This document shows positions 1 to 5,829 of a stretch of DNA of 9,273 nucleotides, piece by piece. Source of the DNA: an uncultured Ruminococcus sp. GTDB lineage: Bacteria; Bacillota; Clostridia; Oscillospirales; Ruminococcaceae. The notes beneath the pieces were generated by a model. That model searched no databases, was not told the origin of the DNA, and saw only the letters and a list, made by a program, of their open reading frames with translations. The position numbers were made by a program, and so were the translations under genes. Within the stretch, counting starts at the first letter, position 1. Each line of letters begins with the position of its first letter. The stretch covers positions 1-9,273 of the forward strand of contig UQXS01000091.1 in the NCBI GenBank assembly GCA_900545125.1. Direction: 5' to 3'.

Positions 1-419
1 GTCTTATAAAAATGGACAGGATACTGCACACATCTACCCACTACCCGGCAAATTACGGATTTATTCCACGTACCTATTCTGACGATAACGATCCCCTTGA
101 CGTTCTTGTGCTCTGCTCGGAAAAGCTCATTCCGCTTACTCTGGTTAGATGTTATCCTATCGGCGTTATCAGAATGCTGGACAATGATCATAGGGACGAC
201 AAAATAATTGCTATTCCCTTTGACGACCCGAATTATAATATGTATACCGACATTTCAGAGCTGCCCAAACATATCTTTGACGAAATGACGCATTTCTTTA
301 CCGTTTACAAGGAACTTGAAAACAAGACTACAGCGGTAAATGAGATCGACCATGCAGATGTGGCAAAGCAGATCATAGCACAGGATATTGAATCCTATAT
401 TCAGAATTTCTGTAAGTAA
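1..419 (+). CDS. ppa: Inorganic pyrophosphatase, family I (5' end outside window)
   Basis: Soluble cytoplasmic pyrophosphatase that hydrolyses PPi to two phosphates, pulling biosynthetic reactions forward. The frame is open to the left edge. Codons before the ATG at 12 read L-I-K, and L-I-K-M-D-R matches the family stretch before the conserved H-Y-P-A-N-Y-G-F-I-P segment, so that ATG is internal and roughly 40 N-terminal residues are missing. Counting from that Met, the family signature D-N-D-P-L-D-V lies at residues 25-31 and supplies metal-binding aspartates. A second acidic/lysine cluster (D-x-x-x-x-D-D-K, about 57-64) and the H-F-F-x-x-Y-K-x-L-E stretch near residue 94 are also typical. 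The C-terminus is complete, ending in TAA at 417-419, directly followed by the next ATG. This suggests an operon with prs, whose product PRPP is consumed by reactions that release PPi. The family assignment is secure; the upstream start cannot be seen. Confidence 0.95.
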   Translation, partial: LIKMDRILHTSTHYPANYGFIPRTYSDDNDPLDVLVLCSEKLIPLTLVRCYPIGVIRMLDNDHRDDKIIAIPFDDPNYNMYTDISELPKHIFDEMTHFFTVYKELENKTTAVNEIDHADVAKQIIAQDIESYIQNFCK

Positions 420-1610
420 ATGAAAGGAGTATCGCACAGAATTTCTATGTGCGAAAATAATTTTATGACAGCTTCAAGTGAAATTTTATTTGGACGTGAA
501 TCAACAGTTGCCCCTATAGGTATCATTGCCATGAACAGCGTTACTGAGCTTGGCGGCAAGATCAATAAATATCTTGTAGAATGGGCACGTAACGGAGGAG
601 TCGATGTTGATTCTTTCCTTTTGGAAAGTGAATGCCCTCGTTTTTCTTCTGGTGACGGAAAGGGGCTTATCAAGTCAACCGTAAGAGGAATGGATCTTTT
701 TATAATTATTGACGTTGGCAACTACAATGTCAAATATGACTATTTCGGCATGAAAAATGCAATGTCTCCTGACGATCATTTCCAGGATCTCAAGAGAATA
801 ATCCAGGCGGCCAGCGGTAAGGCACACAGGATAAACGTTATAATGCCGATCCTTTACGGCGGCAGACAGCACAGAAGAAGCTATCGTGAATCTCTCGACT
901 GTGCATTCGCACTTCAGGAACTTGAGGCTATGGGCGTATCCAACCTCGTTACTTTCGATGCTCATGATCCACGTGTACAGAACGCTGTTCCCCTTATGGG
1001 ATTTGACAACGTTATGCCCACATATCAGGTTCTCAAAACCATGCTTCGTGAAATCAAGGATATTAATTATTCCAAGGACAAGTTCATGGTCGTAAGCCCT
1101 GACGAAGGAGCTCTTAACAGAAATATGTATTATGCTTCCGTTCTTGGCGTTGAAATGGGTATGTTCTACAAGAGACGTGATTATTCAACTATTGTTAACG
1201 GCAGAAATCCTATCGTTGCTCACGAGTACCTTGGCAATCCTGTTGAGGGCAAGGATATATTTGTTTCAGATGATATTATCTCATCAGGCGAATCAATGCT
1301 TGATCTTGCTTATGAATTGAAGAAAAAGAAGGCAGGAAGAATTTTTGCTTATGCCACATATGCTATCTTCACGAATGGTCTTGAAAAGTTCGATAAAGCT
1401 TACAAAGACGGCATCATTGACGGCGTGTTTGGTACTAATCTTACATATAGAACTCCTGAACTTCTCAGTAGAGAGTGGTTCCATGAGGTGGATGTTTCCA
1501 AGTATATCGCATACTTTATAGAGGCAATCAACCATGATGTTTCTATCAGCAAGATCATTGATCCCCATGAAAAAATCGAAAATCTGCTTAAAAGTTACGG
1601 CATGAAGTAA
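420..1610 (+). CDS. prs: Ribose-phosphate pyrophosphokinase (PRPP synthetase), divergent clostridial type
   Basis: Transfers pyrophosphate from ATP to ribose 5-phosphate, giving PRPP for purine, pyrimidine, NAD, histidine and tryptophan synthesis; cytoplasmic. Counting from the ATG at 420 (396 residues), recognisable PRPP synthetase elements are R-Q-H-R-R (149-153, canonical RQDRK) followed by R-E-S, D-A-H-D-P-R-V-Q (180-187, canonical D-x-H-x-x-Q), V-V-S-P-D-E-G (224-230), the catalytic-loop K-R-R (251-253), and the PRPP-binding loop D-D-I-I-S-S-G-E-S (284-292, canonical DDxIDTGGT). The protein is longer than the usual 310-320 residues, and I recall this longer form from Clostridia. The start is uncertain. 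ATG 420 abuts the ppa stop but has no Shine-Dalgarno. AAAGGAG at 423-429 lies 17 bases before ATG 447. ATG 465 (M-T-A-S-S-E) best matches the expected short N-terminus. A terminator follows the stop. Confidence 0.93.
   Translation: MKGVSHRISMCENNFMTASSEILFGRESTVAPIGIIAMNSVTELGGKINKYLVEWARNGGVDVDSFLLESECPRFSSGDGKGLIKSTVRGMDLFIIIDVGNYNVKYDYFGMKNAMSPDDHFQDLKRIIQAASGKAHRINVIMPILYGGRQHRRSYRESLDCAFALQELEAMGVSNLVTFDAHDPRVQNAVPLMGFDNVMPTYQVLKTMLREIKDINYSKDKFMVVSPDEGALNRNMYYASVLGVEMGMFYKRRDYSTIVNGRNPIVAHEYLGNPVEGKDIFVSDDIISSGESMLDLAYELKKKKAGRIFAYATYAIFTNGLEKFDKAYKDGIIDGVFGTNLTYRTPELLSREWFHEVDVSKYIAYFIEAINHDVSISKIIDPHEKIENLLKSYGMK
423..453 (+). promoter_or_regulatory. Shine-Dalgarno plus hairpin in the prs start region
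   Basis: AAAGGAG (423-429) lies inside the longest prs reading frame, so the upstream ATG 420 is probably not the only or main start. A perfect 6-bp inverted repeat follows (CGCACA 433-438, TGTGCG 448-453) with a 9-base loop. ATG 447 sits at the loop/stem junction. If folded, the hairpin would shorten the effective distance from AAAGGAG to ATG 465 from 35 to about 14 bases. The sequence facts are direct; any role in setting or controlling the prs start is inference. Confidence 0.4.
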
Positions 1611-1624
1611 GAATAAATTTATAA

Positions 1625-1658
1625 CAACACCGCATGAGTTTTGTGCGGTGTTGCTTTT
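1625..1658 (+). terminator. Rho-independent terminator after prs
   Basis: A 10-bp perfect stem (CAACACCGCA 1625-1634 pairing with TGCGGTGTTG 1644-1653) with a 9-base loop is followed by CTTTTAT. It starts 15 bases after the prs stop and precedes a strong promoter, so it closes the ppa-prs transcript. Confidence 0.85.
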
Positions 1659-1659
1659 A

Positions 1660-1677
1660 TGTGAAAACATTGTGAAA
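1660..1677 (+). promoter_or_regulatory. Tandem TGTGAAA repeats, possible activator/response-regulator site
   Basis: TGTGAAA occurs twice, at 1660-1666 and 1671-1677. The period is 11 bases, about one helical turn, and the second copy ends 14 bases before the -35 box of the ABC exporter promoter. Tandem half-sites one turn apart just upstream of -35 are typical of OmpR-family response regulators, which commonly control FtsX/MacB-like exporters in Bacillota. No two-component genes lie in the window, so this is an inference from spacing and position only. Confidence 0.3.
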
Positions 1678-1691
1678 TATTTACAAATCCA

Positions 1692-1720
1692 TTGACAATT
1701 ATTCGTCAAAGTGCTATAAT
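1692..1720 (+). promoter_or_regulatory. Strong sigma-A-type promoter for the ABC exporter
   Basis: TTGACA (1692-1697), a 17-base spacer and TATAAT (1715-1720) match consensus exactly, with TG one base upstream of the -10 box (extended -10). Transcription should start near 1727, giving a leader of about 55 bases. The -35 region also contains an inverted repeat, TTGAC (1692-1696) and GTCAA (1705-1709), separated by 8 bases, which could be an operator. Confidence 0.85.
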
Positions 1721-1781
1721 AAGTTGTATTTATTTTTAAAGACACTATCATTAATTATATTTTTTAGAAAGGATTGGATCA

Positions 1782-4736
1782 ATGCTTCAGCTTAAAGATA
1801 TTGTAAAGGAATATGGCGGCGGCGAAAACAAGGTTACAGCTCTGAACGGCGTTAATATAAGTTTTCGTGAAAGTGAATTTGTTGCTATTCTCGGTCATTC
1901 CGGCTGCGGAAAAACGACTATGCTCAATATTATCGGAGGTCTTGACCACTATACATCCGGCGATCTGATAATCAATGGCATATCCACACGAAAGTACAAA
2001 GACAGGGACTGGGACGCATACCGCAACCATTCAATCGGCTTTATCTTCCAGAGCTATAATCTTATACCCCATCAGAGCGTCCTTTCAAACGTTGAACTTG
2101 CTCTTACGATCTCCGGCGTTTCAAAATCCGAGCGCAGAAAGCGTGCAAAAGAAGCTCTTGAAAAAGTTGGACTTGGCAATCAGCTCCACAAAAAACCAAA
2201 TCAGATGTCGGGCGGTCAGATGCAGCGTGTAGCTATTGCACGTGCTCTCATTAATAATCCGGATATTTTGCTTGCCGATGAGCCTACGGGAGCTCTTGAC
2301 AGCGAGACCAGCATTCAGGTAATGGAACTGCTTAAAGAAATCGCAAAAGATAAGCTTGTTATTATGGTAACTCACAACCCGGAGCTTGCTGAGCAGTATG
2401 CTACAAGAATTGTCAGGATAAAAGACGGCAGTCTTACAGGGGACAGTGATCCCTTTGAGCCTGAGGAGGTCAAAGAACCGGAAGAAGGAAAAAAACGCCG
2501 TGTTTCAATGTCATTCCTTACGGCTGTTTCACTTTCACTCAACAATTTAATGACAAAAAAAGGACGTACTATCCTTACTGCTTTTGCCGGTTCGATAGGT
2601 ATAATCGGAATTGCACTTATTCTGTCGCTTTCAACCGGAATTAACGATTATATCGGTCAGGTGCAGGAGGAGACGCTGTCCTCATATCCTATACAGATCT
2701 ATAAGGAAAGCGCCGATACACAGGAACTTATGTCAATTATGATGTCCGAACCGGAAGCGCAGAAAGGACAGGACGATCCGGAAACAGTCTATGCAAATAC
2801 AGATATCTATGAGATGTTCAATACACTTAACAGCACTGCTCGCCAGGTAAATAATATGGCAAAATTCAAGGAGTTCCTTGATGATAGTCAGTACATTAAG
2901 GACCGTTCAAACGCTGTTGCATATGGATATGACATTCAGATGCCGATATTTACCAAAGATCAGAACGGAAATATCGTTCAGTCCGATCTCACTAAATTGT
3001 TCAACTCGCAGATGGGAACGGAGGAAACCCAGGAGCAGCAGATGTCCATGATGGGAGCAAGCAACTCCACCAGCATGATGTCTATTCCGGTTTGGGAGGA
3101 ACTCCTTCCGGCTGACGACGGAAGTTATATCAATCCGCTTCTTGAAGAACAGTATGATGTTGTTTCCGGACGTTGGCCCGAAAACTACGACGAGGTGGTT
3201 GTCGTTCTCAACTCAAATAATCAGATTCCCGATGTCGTTACCTATGCCCTTGGTCTGAAACCGGCGGAGTATATGAGAAATATCATTCTTTCTGCTATGC
3301 AGGGAAAGGAAATCGCAAATTACGGCGAAACACAGTGGTCTTTTGACGAAATATTGTCTCAGGAATTCAAAATGATACTTCCTTGCGAATATTACCAGAA
3401 GAAGAGCGACGGCAGCGGATATACTGATCTTACCGATAGCTCCGTAGGTCTTAATACGCTCTTTGATGACGAAAGCAAAGGCACAAAGCTGAAAGTAGTA
3501 GGATTTATCAAGCCTGATCCTGATGCAACGGTAACAATGATTAACGGTTATCTTGGCTATACAAAGGGACTTACCGATTATGTTATTGAAAAAACAAATT
3601 CCAGCGAGCTTGTAAAGGCGCAGGTCGCAGACAAGGAAACCGATCTCCTTACCGGAAAGAAATTCAAGAGCAGTGACTACGTTGAACCGACTGATTCCGC
3701 TAAAGTTATGGCTGCAAAGGCAAGTCTGGCAAACATTGACGATAAGCAGAAAACAGAGGCAGCACGATTCCTGCTGGCTATTCCGTCCGATGAAGAAATA
3801 TCAGAGACAACGGAAAAATATCTTGACCCTGCCAATCGTCAGGAACTTATGTCAACTCTTGACGAATATGCACAGATCGACGAATCAGGTGAAGTTGCTT
3901 CAACTATAGATATGCTTGCACCGCTTAGTGATGAAGAATTCGCAGGAGCAGCACCGCTTATCCTTGAAAAGTTCGTTCCTACTTATATAAATATCGAAAA
4001 AACCAAGTATTACAGCGGAATTTCTGACGAGGATATCCTTGAACTCTACGGCAGGACAAAATTCTCCGACGATGCCTATATTGCGCTGTTTGACGGATAT
4101 ACTTCACAGCAGACATCCTCTTTCACCTATGAAGATAATCTCTTTATTCTCGGTTACGCCAATGTGAATGATCCGTCCGTAATCAGAATTTATGCAAAGT
4201 CCTTTGAGGATAAGGAGGAAATTGCCGGAGAGATCTCGAAATATAACGAGGGCAAACCGGAAGAAGATCAGATCAATTATACCGATCTGGTTGCTCTGCT
4301 CATGTCGTCTGTCACCGGAATCATCAGCGGAATCTCATATCTGCTCATTGCATTTGTCGGAATTTCACTGGTAGTTTCTTCTATCATGATAGGAATTATC
4401 ACTTATATCTCTGTTCTTGAACGTACACGTGAGATCGGAATACTTCGTGCAATGGGAGCTTCCAAGCACGATGTAAAAACCGTATTCAACGCAGAGACCA
4501 TGCTTGTCGGCTTAACTGCCGGAATCATGGGTATACTGATATCCGTTCTGCTGACGATACCAATTAATATGGTGATACACCATGTAACGGATCTTGATAC
4601 GCTCAGGGCTCACGTCCCCGTAGCCGGAGCTGTTATTCTCGTGGTCATCAGTATGCTTCTTACACTCATATCCGGACTTATTCCTGCAAGTGTTGCGGCT
4701 AAGAAAGATCCTGTTGAAGCATTGAGAACAGAATAA
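1782..4736 (+). CDS. Fused ABC exporter: ATPase plus FtsX/MacB-like permease with a large ectodomain
   Basis: A single 984-residue chain. Residues 1 to about 222 are an ABC ATPase of the LolD/MacB type: Walker A G-H-S-G-C-G-K-T-T (38-46), Q-loop Q90, signature M-S-G-G-Q (142-146), Walker B D-I-L-L-A-D-E-P (161-168, catalytic E167) and switch H198. An acidic then basic linker (about 224-240) leads to TM1 (about 264-284). An extracytoplasmic region of about 550 residues follows (about 290-840), then three helices (about 852-877, 907-928, 945-968). The cytoplasmic segment E-R-T-R-E-I-G-I-L-R-A-M-G-A-S (880-894) is diagnostic of FtsX-type permeases. The start is supported by AAAGGA (1768-1773), 8 bases before ATG. 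It has its own promoter and no adaptor or two-component genes beside it. MacB-like proteins usually work as dimers by mechanotransmission rather than pumping through the membrane. The substrate is unknown; peptide, antibiotic or lipoprotein handling are all possible. Confidence 0.93.
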   Translation: MLQLKDIVKEYGGGENKVTALNGVNISFRESEFVAILGHSGCGKTTMLNIIGGLDHYTSGDLIINGISTRKYKDRDWDAYRNHSIGFIFQSYNLIPHQSVLSNVELALTISGVSKSERRKRAKEALEKVGLGNQLHKKPNQMSGGQMQRVAIARALINNPDILLADEPTGALDSETSIQVMELLKEIAKDKLVIMVTHNPELAEQYATRIVRIKDGSLTGDSDPFEPEEVKEPEEGKKRRVSMSFLTAVSLSLNNLMTKKGRTILTAFAGSIGIIGIALILSLSTGINDYIGQVQEETLSSYPIQIYKESADTQELMSIMMSEPEAQKGQDDPETVYANTDIYEMFNTLNSTARQVNNMAKFKEFLDDSQYIKDRSNAVAYGYDIQMPIFTKDQNGNIVQSDLTKLFNSQMGTEETQEQQMSMMGASNSTSMMSIPVWEELLPADDGSYINPLLEEQYDVVSGRWPENYDEVVVVLNSNNQIPDVVTYALGLKPAEYMRNIILSAMQGKEIANYGETQWSFDEILSQEFKMILPCEYYQKKSDGSGYTDLTDSSVGLNTLFDDESKGTKLKVVGFIKPDPDATVTMINGYLGYTKGLTDYVIEKTNSSELVKAQVADKETDLLTGKKFKSSDYVEPTDSAKVMAAKASLANIDDKQKTEAARFLLAIPSDEEISETTEKYLDPANRQELMSTLDEYAQIDESGEVASTIDMLAPLSDEEFAGAAPLILEKFVPTYINIEKTKYYSGISDEDILELYGRTKFSDDAYIALFDGYTSQQTSSFTYEDNLFILGYANVNDPSVIRIYAKSFEDKEEIAGEISKYNEGKPEEDQINYTDLVALLMSSVTGIISGISYLLIAFVGISLVVSSIMIGIITYISVLERTREIGILRAMGASKHDVKTVFNAETMLVGLTAGIMGILISVLLTIPINMVIHHVTDLDTLRAHVPVAGAVILVVISMLLTLISGLIPASVAAKKDPVEALRTE

Positions 4737-4767
4737 TACAGAACACTTTATATTAAAGTCGTATGAT

Positions 4768-4795
4768 TTGGGCTGCCTCTCGTGAGGCAGCCCAA
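4768..4795. terminator. Strong hairpin between convergent genes
   Basis: A perfect 12-bp, GC-rich stem (4768-4779 with 4784-4795) closes on a TCGT tetraloop. It starts 31 bases after the ABC exporter stop and lies 15 bases beyond the end of the minus-strand DUF1284 gene, so it can serve both convergent transcripts. Neither flank has a real T tract (TTAATTGA on the plus side, AATCAT after the stem on the minus side), so intrinsic termination may be imperfect; it may also protect 3' ends. Confidence 0.7.
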
Positions 4796-4810
4796 TTAAT
4801 TGATATGAAG

Positions 4811-5212
4811 TTACAAATGTGATTTTTCAAGCGGTTGACAAAATCTGCAGAGCGGATCCCATTGGCAGTTTCCGCATATTGTTCTGCGATATCCGGCATT
4901 TATTATTTGATCATGCATCTGCTTTCTGAAATCTTTCCAGTGGAGAATATCGGCAGAGTTCAGACCGCAGAATGCCAAAACTGATTTGTCATATTCAAGA
5001 ACTTTTTCATCTGAACCGCATATGCCGTTATGGCAGTGCGGACAGCTCCGGCAGATTATGTCTGCTCCGGTCACCAGTGTTATCATTGGATTTTCCGATT
5101 CAAGATGTCTGATGACAGCAGTCATATTTTCAGTGAAATCCGGACTGTATCCTTTTCCTACAAAAAAAGCAATGCATAGTCCGTGGTGGGGTCTGAGGCT
5201 ATATCCCTGCAT
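4811..5212 (-). CDS. Cysteine-rich DUF1284 family protein
   Basis: A small, probably cytoplasmic protein (133 residues from the preferred start). It matches the DUF1284 family as I know it: N-terminal L-R-P-H-H-x-L-C, then G-K-G-Y-S-P-x-F-x-E-N-M, a central C-x-x-C-x-x-C-x-x-x-x-C cluster (C-R-S-C-P-H-C then G-I-C-G), and a C-terminal C-G-N-C-Q-W-D-P-L-C-R-F-C. That gives ten cysteines plus a His-His pair, suggesting iron-sulphur or zinc binding; the family has no established function. A longer frame begins at a GTG at 5230, but AAAGGA (minus strand, 5227-5222) lies 9 bases before the ATG at 5212, so 5212 is the better start. That start overlaps the end of bioY by 14 bases, implying translational coupling. 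No signal peptide or membrane segment is visible. Family recognition is good; the role is unknown. Confidence 0.85.
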   Translation of the reverse strand: MQGYSLRPHHGLCIAFFVGKGYSPDFTENMTAVIRHLESENPMITLVTGADIICRSCPHCHNGICGSDEKVLEYDKSVLAFCGLNSADILHWKDFRKQMHDQIINAGYRRTICGNCQWDPLCRFCQPLEKSHL

Positions 5213-5756
5213 ATTTTTTGATCCTTTCACTGATTACCACGGCGAGAACCAGCTTGACAAGATCGGGGATAACAAATGGAACAACGCACCATTTCAGCGC
5301 CTGTCCGATAGTTACAGCCCCTGTTTTGTCGGTATAGACCAGAATGTACCAGGCTGTTCCGAAAACATACATAACGTCGATCCCGATTATCATGGCTGCG
5401 ATACGTACGGATATATGTCTGACAGGAAGTTTTTCAGCTCCCCAGCATATCAGGGTTATAAAAATAAAACCGAGCATATATCCTCCCGTAGTTCCGAGAA
5501 TGATTCCTATACCGCCGGAAGGACCTGCGAATACGGGTACTCCGACAGCTCCGATAAGCAGATAGGCAAGCACTGCAAACAGACTGTTCCTGCCACCCAG
5601 GAGAGAAACGGCGCAGAAAACGGCGAACGTCTGAAGCGTAAATGGAACTGTGGACGGAATGGATATCCACGAGCAGACCGCCATAAGTGCAACCATCATG
5701 GCGGTGAGAACAAGTTCCTTTGTTGTGAATTTACTTTTTTTGACAGCTTCTGACAT
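5199..5756 (-). CDS. bioY: BioY, biotin-specific S component of an ECF transporter
   Basis: A 185-residue integral membrane protein that captures biotin for uptake, normally with the shared energy-coupling module EcfA-EcfA'-EcfT. No such module is in this window, so it is presumably encoded elsewhere (group II arrangement). About six hydrophobic helices are visible (roughly 14-32, 38-54, 58-77, 83-104, 117-141, 157-176). BioY hallmarks include V-P-F-T-L-Q-T-F (37-44), V-G-V-P-V-F-A-G-x-x-G-G (71-82) and G-T-T-G-G-Y-M-L-G-F (88-97; the second position is more often Pro). The A-x-x-x-A motif of TM1 (A19, A23), which contacts EcfT in S components, is present. AAGGAG (5768-5763) lies 6 bases before the ATG at 5756. 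It has its own strong promoter and is followed by an overlapping DUF1284 gene. No biotin synthesis genes or typical BirA operator were seen. Confidence 0.95.
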   Translation of the reverse strand: MSEAVKKSKFTTKELVLTAMMVALMAVCSWISIPSTVPFTLQTFAVFCAVSLLGGRNSLFAVLAYLLIGAVGVPVFAGPSGGIGIILGTTGGYMLGFIFITLICWGAEKLPVRHISVRIAAMIIGIDVMYVFGTAWYILVYTDKTGAVTIGQALKWCVVPFVIPDLVKLVLAVVISERIKKYAGI

Positions 5757-5783
5757 AAATAACTCCTTTTTAAGATTAAACTT

Positions 5784-5793
5784 GTACCGGTAC
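5784..5793 (-). promoter_or_regulatory. Palindrome at the bioY transcription start, candidate operator
   Basis: GTACCGGTAC is a perfect 10-bp palindrome, GC-rich within an AT-rich gap. It occupies about +2 to +11 relative to the predicted bioY start near 5794. A protein bound here would block promoter clearance. The adjacent MocR-like regulator is one candidate binder and a biotin-responsive repressor another; no binding evidence exists. Confidence 0.4.
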
Positions 5794-5800
5794 GGTTTTT

Positions 5801-5829
5801 ATTATATCACAGCTGAAATATTTTGTCAA
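5801..5829 (-). promoter_or_regulatory. bioY-DUF1284 promoter overlapping the regulator stop codon
   Basis: On the minus strand, TTGACA (5829-5824), a 17-base spacer and TATAAT (5806-5801) match consensus exactly, with TGTG just upstream of the -10 box (TRTGn motif). The TGA stop of the regulator gene (5828-5826) lies inside the -35 hexamer. Predicted start is near 5794, leaving a leader of about 38 bases. Confidence 0.85.

Noticed and set aside
1293..1751. 152-codon open frame on the minus strand
   Set aside because: It is antisense to the prs 3' end and runs across the prs terminator and the ABC promoter; low-complexity translation with no family resemblance.
5213..5230. GTG at 5230 as the DUF1284 start
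   Set aside because: AAAGGA at 5227-5222 is correctly spaced for the ATG at 5212 and would lie inside the coding region if GTG were used; the extra six residues are not family-like.
4986..5753. 255-codon open frame on the plus strand
   Set aside because: It lies antisense to bioY and the DUF1284 gene, which have clear family motifs and ribosome sites. Its translation shows no recognisable domain and it has no convincing ribosome site.
5757..5825. BirA-type biotin operator upstream of bioY
   Set aside because: No pair of TTGTTAAC-like half-sites in inverted orientation with the usual spacing was found; only the unrelated GTACCGGTAC palindrome is present.
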